In this document: positions 8,248 to 15,710 of the stretch, one piece after another
Position numbering within the stretch: the first letter of the stretch is position 1
How the letters are laid out: the number at the start of each line of letters is the position of its first letter
Assembly: GCF_003610235.1 (NCBI RefSeq)
Contig: NZ_RAPR01000001.1
Coordinates: 8,804,001 to 8,868,000, forward strand
DNA length: 64,000 nt
Direction: 5' to 3'
Source of the DNA: Catellatospora citrea
GTDB taxonomy: Bacteria > Actinomycetota > Actinomycetes > Mycobacteriales > Micromonosporaceae
Program-made: the position numbers and the translations under genes
The notes under the pieces: model-generated
The model's database searches: none
The model's input: the letters and a program-made list of their open reading frames with translations, nothing else
Told to the model about the DNA's origin: nothing

Positions 8248-8931
8248 TCACCACTGCTCCCAGACGTGGCGCTGCCGCCAGGTGTCGCGTCCGGCGCGCA
8301 CGTCCTGCAGGAAACGAACGGCTTCCGTGACGTCGGTGCTGGTGGTGTGCAGGTGCGCGCCGTCTGCGCCCTCCCGGAACTCCAGCGCGTATGTCCCCGC
8401 TGCCACGCCGGCCGAGGGACCGTGCCCGACCTGGGCGAACCAGCCGTCGGTCCACTCCAGGATGGTGTAGAAGCGCTCCGGGCTCAGCCGGCGCACCGTC
8501 TGGTCGAGCCGCGCGTCGTCGGGGTCGGCCACGGTCGGCAGCCCGTGCGTGGCCAGGGTGAACACGGCGACGTGACCGGGCGCGCCCGGGTCGAGCACGC
8601 GGCGCTGCGGGTCGTAGCAGACCAGGCCGTGCTCGGCGGCGAGGCGGGTCACCTCCTGCCGGACCTCGTCGGCGCGCGACCAGGCGCAGGGCAGTGTGAG
8701 CACCGCGTCGTCCGGGTCGGGCGTCATGCTCCACGCGCCCTGGTCCGCGTCGGCGTCGCTGAGACTCTCCAGGGGCGGGAACCGGTCGAGCAGGGCGGCC
8801 AGCAGGGTCGGCACGGCGGGGTGGGCCGGGAAGAGGCCGGGTTCGCCGGCCTGCCAACGGTCCAGTTTCGCCTGCGCGAGCTGCGCGTTGATCGGCTCGG
8901 ACTCGTGCCACACGTAAAGATCGAAACTCAT
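8248..8931 (-). CDS. Actinobacterial protein of unknown function (MSFDLYVW family)
   Basis: The 227-residue soluble protein begins MSFDLYVWHESEPI and contains WSMTPDPDDAVLTLPCAWSRADEV and AAEHGLVCYDPQRRV (quoted in parts). This is the signature of a common actinobacterial family with no assigned function; relatives often sit among immunity-like and housekeeping orphans. ATG 8931 is preferred because family members begin exactly there; ATG 8970 in frame would add MSGPEHIMDLVRS. It is single-gene, transcribed away from the GH127 gene. A cytoplasmic role is likely. A link to polymorphic-toxin immunity is only a guess. Confidence 0.65.
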   Translation of the reverse strand: MSFDLYVWHESEPINAQLAQAKLDRWQAGEPGLFPAHPAVPTLLAALLDRFPPLESLSDADADQGAWSMTPDPDDAVLTLPCAWSRADEVRQEVTRLAAEHGLVCYDPQRRVLDPGAPGHVAVFTLATHGLPTVADPDDARLDQTVRRLSPERFYTILEWTDGWFAQVGHGPSAGVAAGTYALEFREGADGAHLHTTSTDVTEAVRFLQDVRAGRDTWRQRHVWEQW

Positions 8932-9019
8932 GCTGCGTACCAGATCCATGATGTGCTCGGGGCCGCTCATCCTACGGCCGCCGCGGTGCAGGCCGACGCG
9001 TGGCCAGGCCCTCGGCCGG

Positions 9020-9036
9020 AGTTTCGAAACTTTTCG
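9020..9036 (+). promoter_or_regulatory. Overlapping palindromes, candidate sugar-responsive operator of the GH127 gene
   Basis: AGTTTCGAAACT (9020-9031) is a perfect 12-bp palindrome. It overlaps the inverted repeat CGAAA-CT-TTTCG (9025-9036), which resembles the CGAAACTTTCG element known from actinomycete xylan-utilisation promoters. It lies about 110 bp upstream of the GH127 start. No regulator for it is encoded next to the gene. Confidence 0.5.
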
Positions 9037-9144
9037 AGAGGAAGGGTAATCGGCCGGACATCTTGCCGAAATGGTTTTCGTAGGACATCGTCGATGCGCC
9101 GGACTCGTCGCTCTCACCGCCCCGTCTGAGAGAAAGGCGAATAG

Positions 9145-11622
9145 ATGTCCGCACTGTCCCGCCGTACCGTGCTGCGCGCAGGCGCGGTCGGCGCCGCGGC
9201 CGCGGCTGTCGCCGGCAGCCTGCCCGCGTCGCCCGCCCACGCCGCCCGCACCGACATCGGCGTATCCGTGTACCCGTTCCCGCTCGGCGCGGTCACGCTG
9301 CTGTCCGGCCCGTTCCTGGCCAACACCGGCCGCACCCAGAGCTACCTGAGCTTCCTCGACGCCGACCGGCTGCTGCACACGTTCCGTCTCAACTACGGCC
9401 TGAGCTCCTCGGCGACCGCGTGCGGCGGCTGGGAGTCGCCCACCACCGAGCTGCGCGGGCACTCGATGGGCCACGTGCTCACCGGCCTGGCCCAGGCGTA
9501 CGCCAGCACCGGCACCGCCAGCTTCAAGACCAAGGGCGACTACCTCGTGGCGCAGCTGGCGATCTGCCAGGCCCGTGCGACCACGGCCGGCTACAACACC
9601 GGCTACCTGTCGGCATACCCGGAGAGCTTCATCGACCGGGTCGAGGCCCGCCAGTCGGTGTGGGCGCCCTACTACACCCTCCACAAGATCATGGCCGGGC
9701 TGCTGGACATGCACCTGCTCGCCGGGAACGCGCAGGCGCTGACCGTGCTCACCGCGATGGCGTCGTGGGTGAAGTTCCGCAACGACCGGCTCACCCTCAC
9801 CCAGCGGCAGAACATGCTCGACACCGAGTTCGGCGGCATGAACGAGGTGCTGGCCAACCTGTACCAGCTGACCGAGAACAGCAACCACCTGACCGCCGCG
9901 CAGCACTTCGACCACGCGGAGGTCTTCGACCCCCTGGCGGCCAACACCGACGCGCTGAACAACTACCACGCCAACACGCAGATCCCCAAGGCCATCGGCG
10001 CGATCCGGGAGTACCACGCGACCGGCACCACCCGCTACCTCGACATCGCCCGCAACTTCTGGGACATCGTGGTCAGCCGCCACACGTACGCGATCGGCGC
10101 CAACTCCAACGGCGAGTACTTCAAGGCTCCGAACCGGATCGCCAGCGAGCTGTCCGACAACACCGCCGAGTGCTGCAACACCTACAACATGCTCAAGCTG
10201 AGCCGGCAGCTGTTCTTCACCAACCCGGCCCGCGCCGACTACATGGACTTCTACGAGAAGGCGCTCTACAACCACCTGCTCGGCGCGCAGGACCCGAACT
10301 CCTCGCACGGTTTCCACAGCTACTACATCCCGCTGCGGGCCGGCGGCATCAAGACCTACAGCAACGACTACAACAACTTCACCTGCTGCCACGGCACGGG
10401 CATGGAGACCAACACCAAGCTCGGCGACACGATCTACTTCCACTCCGGCGACGACCTGTACGTCAACCTGTTCGTCGCCTCGCAGCTCAACTGGTCGGCC
10501 AAGGGCGTCACGGTCCGGCAGGACACCACGTTCCCGGAGGCGCCGTCCAGCAAGCTGACGATCACCGCGGGCTCGGGCACGTTCGCGATGCGCGTCCGGG
10601 TGCCCGCGTGGGCCACGGGCGCGACCATCCGGGTCAACGGCACCGTGCAGAGCGGCGTCACCCCCGGGTCGTACGCCGTGATCACCCGCACCTGGGCCAC
10701 CGGCGACGTGGTCGACGTCGCGCTGCCCATGGCGCTGGTGCGCGAGGCCACCCCGGACAGCGCCACCACGCAGGCGGTCAAGTACGGCCCGATCGTGCTC
10801 GCCGGGGCGTACGGCAGCACCAACCTGTCCGCCCTGCCCACCCTCACCGCGTCGTCGATCGCCGCGACGTCCACGCCGCTGCAGTTCACCGCGACCGCGT
10901 CCACCGGCACGGTGACCCTGCTGCCGTTCTACAAGATGCACGGCCAGCGCTACACCGTCTACTGGAACGTCACCACCACGAATCCGCTGCCCGCGTTCGT
11001 GGCGCACTACCTGTTCAACGAGACGTCCGGCACGTCCGCGGCCGACGCCACCGGCAACGGCAGGACGGCCACCACCGCCGGGGCAGCGACCTGGGTCGCC
11101 GGGCGCACCGGCAACGCGGTCAACCTGAGCGGCAGTTCGCAGTACGTGTCGCTGCCGTCGGGCATCCTCGCCGGGGCGAGCGCGTTCAGCATCGCCACCT
11201 GGGTGCGGCTGGACACGCTCACGAACTGGGCACGGCTGTTCGACTTCGGCACCGGCACGAGCGCGAACATGTTCCTGGTCCCGAGCAGCAGCTCGGGCAC
11301 GGCCCGGTTCGCCATCACCACCTCCGGGTCCGGGGGCGAGCAGCGCATCAACGCCCCGTCCGCGCTGCCCACCGGCGTGTGGACGCACGTCGCGGTGACC
11401 GTCGGCAGCGGCGTCGGCATCCTGTACGTCAACGGGGCCGAGGTGGCCCGCAACTCGGCGATGACGCTGAGCCCGGCGTCGCTGGGCAGCACCACCCAGA
11501 ACTGGATCGGCCGCTCGCAGTACAGCGACCCGTACCTGGACGGCGCGGTGGACTCGTTCCGTGTCTACAGCCGGGCGCTGACCGCGTCCGAGGTCAGCGG
11601 CTTCTACTCGTCGGGTCTGTGA
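9145..11622 (+). CDS. Secreted GH127-type beta-L-arabinofuranosidase-like enzyme with C-terminal LamG domain
   Basis: The protein has 825 residues. A Tat signal (SRRTVLRAGAVGAAAAAV) is cleaved near AHA. Residues about 35-600 form the DUF1680/GH127 (alpha/alpha)6 domain: CGGWESPTTELRGHSMGHVL at the substrate end, ECCNTYNMLKLSRQLF near 341 and TCCHGTGMETNTK near 413. The Glu and the paired cysteines of these two motifs correspond to the catalytic Cys/Zn cluster described for GH127. Residues about 618-825 are a LamG/concanavalin-type lectin domain (SGSSQYVSLPSG, WVRLDTLTNWARLFDFG). It likely removes L-arabinofuranosyl units from plant polysaccharides outside the cell. AAAGG precedes ATG 9145. 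A candidate operator lies at 9020-9036. Confidence 0.85.
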   Translation: MSALSRRTVLRAGAVGAAAAAVAGSLPASPAHAARTDIGVSVYPFPLGAVTLLSGPFLANTGRTQSYLSFLDADRLLHTFRLNYGLSSSATACGGWESPTTELRGHSMGHVLTGLAQAYASTGTASFKTKGDYLVAQLAICQARATTAGYNTGYLSAYPESFIDRVEARQSVWAPYYTLHKIMAGLLDMHLLAGNAQALTVLTAMASWVKFRNDRLTLTQRQNMLDTEFGGMNEVLANLYQLTENSNHLTAAQHFDHAEVFDPLAANTDALNNYHANTQIPKAIGAIREYHATGTTRYLDIARNFWDIVVSRHTYAIGANSNGEYFKAPNRIASELSDNTAECCNTYNMLKLSRQLFFTNPARADYMDFYEKALYNHLLGAQDPNSSHGFHSYYIPLRAGGIKTYSNDYNNFTCCHGTGMETNTKLGDTIYFHSGDDLYVNLFVASQLNWSAKGVTVRQDTTFPEAPSSKLTITAGSGTFAMRVRVPAWATGATIRVNGTVQSGVTPGSYAVITRTWATGDVVDVALPMALVREATPDSATTQAVKYGPIVLAGAYGSTNLSALPTLTASSIAATSTPLQFTATASTGTVTLLPFYKMHGQRYTVYWNVTTTNPLPAFVAHYLFNETSGTSAADATGNGRTATTAGAATWVAGRTGNAVNLSGSSQYVSLPSGILAGASAFSIATWVRLDTLTNWARLFDFGTGTSANMFLVPSSSSGTARFAITTSGSGGEQRINAPSALPTGVWTHVAVTVGSGVGILYVNGAEVARNSAMTLSPASLGSTTQNWIGRSQYSDPYLDGAVDSFRVYSRALTASEVSGFYSSGL

Positions 11623-11627
11623 ACCGC

Positions 11628-11663
11628 GCGGGCCGGGGGCGGCGTGTCGCGCCCCCGGCCCGC
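11628..11663 (+). terminator. Strong terminator hairpin after the GH127 gene
   Basis: A perfect 14-bp stem pairs 11628-11641 with 11650-11663 around an 8-nt loop, starting 5 bases after the stop codon. It is almost pure G/C. Confidence 0.82.
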
Positions 11664-11704
11664 ACCGTGGCCTGCGGATCTGAAGATCTGTCAGCGGTCC
11701 GACG

Positions 11705-11710
11705 TAACGT
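11705..11710 (+). promoter_or_regulatory. -10 box for leaderless gene at 11719
   Basis: TAACGT ends 8 nt before ATG 11719. A weak -35-like CTGAAG lies at 11680-11685 (19-nt spacer). No Shine-Dalgarno sequence is present. Confidence 0.45.
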
Positions 11711-11718
11711 GGTGTCCT

Positions 11719-12477
11719 ATGCGGATCCCCTCCCTCCGCGACGACCACCCGCGCCGTGACGACACCGGCCGCGCGCCGACGTCGCCTGCGCGCCCTGTGC
11801 ACCTGTGTGGGACCTGGCTCGCGATCAGCACCGGCGACCAGGCCGCCGTGCTGACCGCGCTGGACCTGTCCGATCCGGTGCCGGTCACCATGCGGCAGGG
11901 CGAGTCCGCGTGGAACCGCGACCACCACTCGTGGGACACCGACGGCGACCGCCGTCACCCGCGGATGTACGTCACCCCCGTGCTCGACGGCTGGACGCTG
12001 GTGTTCGGCGAGCTGCCCGGCCCGGCGCCCCGCGCCGACCGATCGTGGGCGCGCGACGTGCGGGACCTGTGCGCGCGGCTCAGCGCCCGGTTCGGCGCGG
12101 CCCACCTCTACGGCATGAGCTGTGGCGACCCGTGGACCATGTGGTGCCTGGCCGAGTCGGGCAGCGTCCTGCGCTACTACGAGACCGGGACGGGCGAGCG
12201 GATCGGCTCCCATCCGGCCGAGGACGGCTACCGGCTGCCCGACGAGGACGAAGGACTGCCGCCGGAGGCGTTCGACGGGATCGATCCGGCCGACGCCGAC
12301 GCCGTCATGGCCCGCCGGGCCGAACTGTACGAGCGGCACGCGCTGCCGGAGGTCTGCTACGCCACCGACATCGCCGCGCTGACGTCGGTCGACCCCGGCA
12401 CGTTCGGCGCGCGCACCCGCGTGTCCGGGCAGGGTGTGCTGGCGCTGACCGCCCTCGGCCACACCCGGGACCCGTGA
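11719..12477 (+). CDS. Conserved actinobacterial protein of unknown function
   Basis: The protein has 252 residues, is acidic and soluble, with no signal peptide. Recognisable stretches are WNRDHHSWDTDGDRRHPRMY, GMSCGDPWTMWCLAESG, LPPEAFDGIDPADAD and the C-terminal YATDIAALTSVDPGTFG...GQGVLALTALG. These match a widespread Streptomyces/Micromonosporaceae orphan family that I know only as 'hypothetical'. ATG 11719 is supported by a TAACGT box 8 nt upstream. It is followed after 65 bp by the DUF7003-like gene on the same strand, which has its own -10 box, so the two are probably separately transcribed. Confidence 0.68.
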   Translation: MRIPSLRDDHPRRDDTGRAPTSPARPVHLCGTWLAISTGDQAAVLTALDLSDPVPVTMRQGESAWNRDHHSWDTDGDRRHPRMYVTPVLDGWTLVFGELPGPAPRADRSWARDVRDLCARLSARFGAAHLYGMSCGDPWTMWCLAESGSVLRYYETGTGERIGSHPAEDGYRLPDEDEGLPPEAFDGIDPADADAVMARRAELYERHALPEVCYATDIAALTSVDPGTFGARTRVSGQGVLALTALGHTRDP

Positions 12478-12528
12478 TCGGCCACACGTCGCCCGCGTGG
12501 CCGACTGCGCCGGGCCGCCCGGCCCGTG

Positions 12529-12534
12529 TACCGT
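12529..12534 (+). promoter_or_regulatory. -10 box for leaderless gene at 12543
   Basis: TACCGT ends 8 nt before GTG 12543, with no ribosome-binding site in between. Confidence 0.45.
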
Positions 12535-12542
12535 CTGCGCCC

Positions 12543-13196
12543 GTGATCACGTCCGACGAGGTGCTGGCGCAGCTGGACCGCGCCGCGAAGGGGTTCGACT
12601 TCCCGGACCCCGAGCACGGCTACTACTACGCGATCGACGGCCGCCTGCACGCGTTCCGCGACGAGCGGCGCTGGGCGCTGGTGATCGAGCTCGTCGGCTA
12701 CAACCCGCGCGCCGGCAACGTCATCGACGTGCTGCACTGCTTCGGCAACTGCCTGACCGAGGGCGAGCCCGGCTACGGGCACGGCGACTTCCTGGCCCGG
12801 GTCGACAACATGCACCAGCTCGAAGACCACGCGCACAGCACACGGCTGCGCGGCGGTCGCCCGCCGGTGGTGGTCCGCGGACAGGCCCTGGAGGTCGACG
12901 GGACCGAGGGCGAGCCGCTGTGGGACGTGTTCCGGCGACTCGTGCCCGAGCACCGCGACCTGCTGCTGGCCGACGACGAGGAGTTGTGTCACCGGCTGCC
13001 CGCCGACCTCCCGCGGATCATGGTGCTGGAGGAGTGGTGGCACCGCGACCCGGAACGCCACGACCAGCTGCCCAGCGAGACCGAGACGTTTGTGCAGCTG
13101 GCGCGGGTGTTCGCGACCGGCGACGTGACCGCCTACCGGCCCACGCATGCGCCGAACACGCACTGGTCGAGCTGGCCGGAGTCCGGCTGGCTCTGA
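12543..13196 (+). CDS. DUF7003 family-like protein
   Basis: This 217-residue cytoplasmic protein begins VITSDEVLAQLDRAAKGFDF and continues with GYYYAIDGRLHAFRDERRWA, LVIELVGYNPRAGNVIDVLH and CFGNCLTEG, the pattern of the DUF7003 family found in many bacteria. The last third has FRRLVPEHRDLLLADDEEL and EEWWHRDPERHDQLPSETE. No catalytic residues are evident, and family members are small orphan proteins that occur with immunity-type genes in some genomes. GTG 12543 is the first possible start after the TACCGT box. Function unknown. Confidence 0.7.
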   Translation: MITSDEVLAQLDRAAKGFDFPDPEHGYYYAIDGRLHAFRDERRWALVIELVGYNPRAGNVIDVLHCFGNCLTEGEPGYGHGDFLARVDNMHQLEDHAHSTRLRGGRPPVVVRGQALEVDGTEGEPLWDVFRRLVPEHRDLLLADDEELCHRLPADLPRIMVLEEWWHRDPERHDQLPSETETFVQLARVFATGDVTAYRPTHAPNTHWSSWPESGWL

Positions 13197-13234
13197 GCGC
13201 CGTTCCGGCAGTCGTCGTCCGGTGATCGGACGAA

Positions 13235-13279
13235 TTCACCGGCGATCTCGATTGCGAATTTGTTCACCGGCGATACAAA
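13235..13279 (+). promoter_or_regulatory. Promoter with duplicated 12-bp element upstream of the MFS gene
   Basis: TTCACCGGCGAT occurs at 13235-13246 and again at 13263-13274, 28 bp apart. The second copy lies between a -35-like TTGCGA (13252-13257) and a -10-like TACAAA (13274-13279; 16-nt spacer), so a protein bound to it would occlude RNA polymerase. The repeat fits an operator; the regulator is not evident. Confidence 0.45.
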
Positions 13280-13291
13280 ATGCGGCACGTG

Positions 13292-14458
13292 ATGCGCAAA
13301 CCCGGCCCGTGGCCGTCGCTCCTGCTGCTCAGCTCGGCTGTCTTCATCTCGGTGACCACCGAGCTCACGCCGACCGGCCTGCTGCTCGGCATGAGCCGTG
13401 ACCTGGCGGTGTCGGAGTCCCAGCTGGGCCTGCTGGTCACCGGGTACGCGCTGATGGTGGCGCTGTTCGCGGCTCCGCTGGGCACGCTGACCGCCCGGAT
13501 GCCGCGCAAGGCGCTGCTGGTCGCCTCGCTGGCCGCGTACACCGCCAGCAACGCGGTCATGGTGGTGGCCCCGAACTATTCCGTGGCGTTCGCCGCGCGG
13601 CTGCTCGGCGGCATCACGCACGGGCTGTTCTGGGCGGTCGTCAGCGGGTTCGCGGCCCGGCTGGTCACCCCCGACCGGATCGGGCGGGCGGTCACCGTCG
13701 TCTCCGCGGGCGGCAGCATGGCGGTGCTGATCGGCCTGCCCGCGGGCACCAGTCTCGGCACCGCGGTCGGCTGGCGGGCCACCTTCGCCGTGCTGACCGG
13801 CGTCGCGGTCGTGCTGACGCTGCTGGCGTGGTGGCTGCTGCCCGAGGTGCCCGGCAGCACCGCCCTGGTCCGCGCCCGGATGCGCGACGTGCTGCGCGTG
13901 CCGGACTTCTCGCCGATCGTCGCCATGACCGCGGTCACCATGCTGGGCACCTACATGATGATCACGTACACCGCGCCGCTGCTGCACCGCGCCGGGATCA
14001 GCGAGACCGGGATCGCACCGGTGCTGCTGGCCAACGGCATCGCCGGCACGCTGATGCTGCCGATCGCCGGCTGGGTGGCCGATCGGCGGCTGCGCGCGGG
14101 CATCGTCACGGCGGTCGGCGTGCTGCTCGGCGGGCTGGTGCTGCTCTGGCTGAACGGCACCGCGGCCTGGGCGGCGGTGACCGCGGTGATCGTGTTCGGC
14201 TGCGGCATGGGCCTGCTGCCGATCTTCATGCAGGCCGCGACACTGCGGGTCGCACCCGACCACACCGAGCAGGCGTCCGGCATCAATGCCAGCGCGTACA
14301 ACGCGGGGGTCGCCGCCGGGGCCCTCACCGGCGCGTTCGCGCTGGACGCGTGGGGGCTGGCCGCGATCCCGCCGCTCGGCGCGCTGCTGGTCGCCGCCGG
14401 CATGGCCGTCTACCTGGCCGGCACCGCGCCCGCCCGCGTCCAGCCGGAACGGACGTAG
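13292..14458 (+). CDS. MFS transporter (DHA1 / AraJ-like efflux)
   Basis: The 388-residue transporter has twelve hydrophobic segments. Family signs are the loop 2-3 motif GTLTARMPRKALLVASL, LLGGITHGLFWAVVSGFAAR in TM4-5, and the second-half VADRRLRAGIVTAVG. The N-terminal ISVTTELTPTGLLLGMSRDL resembles AraJ/sugar-efflux-type DHA1 exporters, so drug or sugar-derivative efflux is the best guess. I place the start at ATG 13292: ATG 13280 directly abuts the TACAAA -10 box and would not be in the mRNA, while GTG 13289 is a close alternative. It is probably monocistronic; the next gene has its own -10 box. Confidence 0.82.
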   Translation: MRKPGPWPSLLLLSSAVFISVTTELTPTGLLLGMSRDLAVSESQLGLLVTGYALMVALFAAPLGTLTARMPRKALLVASLAAYTASNAVMVVAPNYSVAFAARLLGGITHGLFWAVVSGFAARLVTPDRIGRAVTVVSAGGSMAVLIGLPAGTSLGTAVGWRATFAVLTGVAVVLTLLAWWLLPEVPGSTALVRARMRDVLRVPDFSPIVAMTAVTMLGTYMMITYTAPLLHRAGISETGIAPVLLANGIAGTLMLPIAGWVADRRLRAGIVTAVGVLLGGLVLLWLNGTAAWAAVTAVIVFGCGMGLLPIFMQAATLRVAPDHTEQASGINASAYNAGVAAGALTGAFALDAWGLAAIPPLGALLVAAGMAVYLAGTAPARVQPERT

Positions 14459-14492
14459 CCCGCCGGGGCCACCGGCCACGTCCGGATCTTGT

Positions 14493-14498
14493 TAGCAT
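14493..14498 (+). promoter_or_regulatory. -10 box for leaderless DinB gene
   Basis: TAGCAT ends 7 nt before ATG 14506 and no Shine-Dalgarno sequence is present. Confidence 0.5.
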
Positions 14499-14505
14499 CC
14501 CCCGG

Positions 14506-15090
14506 ATGAAGGACACCCTGAAGCGGTACCTGCAGGAGGGGCGCGACGCGCTGCTCTGGAAGCTCGACGGGCTCAGCGAGTACGACATCCGCCGCCCGCT
14601 CACCCCGACCGCGACCAACCTGCTCGGGCTGGTGAAACACACGGCCGCCGTCGAGGCCGAGTATCTCGGCGTCGTGTTCGGCCGGCCGTTCCCGGAGGCG
14701 ATCCCGTATCTCGCCGCCGACGCCGAGGCCAACGCCGACATGTGGGCCGCCGCCGAGGAGACCCGCGCCCACCACGTCGAGCTGTACCAGCGCATCTGGG
14801 TGCACTCCGACGCCACGATCGACTTGCTCGACCTCGACGCGCCGGGCACCGTGCCGTGGTGGCAGCCGGGCAACCGCGACGTGACGCTGCACCAGATCCT
14901 GATCCACATGATCGCCGAGACGCATCGGCACGCCGGGCAGGCCGACATCGTACGAGAGTCGATCGACGGCGCCGCGGGCCTGTCCGCCGGCTGGTCCAAC
15001 CTGCCCGAGACCGATCCGAAGTGGTGGGCCGCCTACCGGGAGCGGGTCGAGCAGGCCGCGCTCGCCCACCGGGACGTCACCGGCTCCTGA
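14506..15090 (+). CDS. DinB family (DUF664) protein
   Basis: This 194-residue four-helix-bundle protein starts MKDTLKRYLQEGRDALLWKL. It has the first family His in NLLGLVKHTAAVEAEYLG and the paired histidines in LIHMIAETHRHAGQADIVRE, which together form the three-His metal site of DinB/DUF664 proteins. The family includes thiol-dependent transferases such as mycothiol- and bacillithiol-dependent enzymes, so a mycothiol-linked detoxification role is plausible in an actinomycete. A second family member lies at 46213. The start is fixed by the -10 box 7 nt upstream. Confidence 0.85.
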   Translation: MKDTLKRYLQEGRDALLWKLDGLSEYDIRRPLTPTATNLLGLVKHTAAVEAEYLGVVFGRPFPEAIPYLAADAEANADMWAAAEETRAHHVELYQRIWVHSDATIDLLDLDAPGTVPWWQPGNRDVTLHQILIHMIAETHRHAGQADIVRESIDGAAGLSAGWSNLPETDPKWWAAYRERVEQAALAHRDVTGS

Positions 15091-15238
15091 TCGGCTCGTC
15101 CGCGATCATCGTCGGTTCGCGCTGATAGCGGCGGCCTGGGCGGGGCACAGCCTGCGGGGACCCGTCATCGCCGCGGCGATCGCGTCGGTCCTCGCCTTTG
15201 CCACGATTCCCACGGGATACGTCCTGATATTCCTCGCG

Positions 15239-15655
15239 GTGGCGGTGGCGAGCATCGCGTCGAGCTTTCTCATCGTCGGGATACGGAAACGGCTCGTCGC
15301 CAACGGTCGCGATCCGGGAGGACTGCCCTTCATCCTGCGGGAGTCGAATTCCGCGCACACGGCGCTCGTCGTCGGGCTCGCCGTGTTCGGGCTGCTCGGA
15401 TGGCTCTGGGTGGCCACCCGTGATACGCCGTGGATTCCGGTGGAGCGGATCACCCAGTCCACGTCGAGCCCGATCGTCGGTTACATCCTCGACGAGGACG
15501 GCGCATGGTTCACGGTCATGCTGGAAAACGACCGGCGGGTCGTGAACATACCGTCGGCCCAGATCTCGCAACGGGAGCCGTGCTCGCGTGGCGATGAACG
15601 GACTCCCTTGGTCATGCTGGTCTGGCCCAAGGCGGCCCACTATCCGGAATGCTAG
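15239..15655 (+). CDS. Small membrane protein of unknown function; true start uncertain
   Basis: From GTG 15239 the product has 138 residues, with hydrophobic stretches VAVASIASSFLIVGI and TALVVGLAVFGLLGWLWVA and then a soluble, probably external, domain ending KAAHYPEC. The same frame is open upstream to about 15122 and encodes another good membrane segment (VIAAAIASVLAFATIPTGYVL in outline), but the only start-like codon there is CTG 15122. Either translation begins at that rare codon or an N-terminal part has been lost. Function unknown. It lies between the DinB and DUF4419 genes on the same strand. Confidence 0.5.
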   Translation: MAVASIASSFLIVGIRKRLVANGRDPGGLPFILRESNSAHTALVVGLAVFGLLGWLWVATRDTPWIPVERITQSTSSPIVGYILDEDGAWFTVMLENDRRVVNIPSAQISQREPCSRGDERTPLVMLVWPKAAHYPEC

Positions 15656-15698
15656 GCAGCGCCAAGGTTGCAGGACAGCACGGTCGCCCGCCGGACGG

Positions 15699-15704
15699 TA
15701 GTGT
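15699..15704 (+). promoter_or_regulatory. -10 box for leaderless DUF4419 gene
   Basis: TAGTGT ends 6 nt before GTG 15711, with no ribosome site. Confidence 0.48.
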
Positions 15705-15710
15705 CGACCT

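Noticed and set aside
8248..12462. A 1404-codon minus-strand open frame antisense to the GH127 gene
   Set aside because: Only its last 228 codons (8248-8931) match a real protein family. The rest is low-complexity Arg/Gly/Val antisense sequence of a high-GC gene.
13280..13282. ATG 13280 as start of the MFS gene
   Set aside because: It directly follows the TACAAA -10 hexamer, so it would not be within the transcript; GTG 13289 or ATG 13292 fit better.
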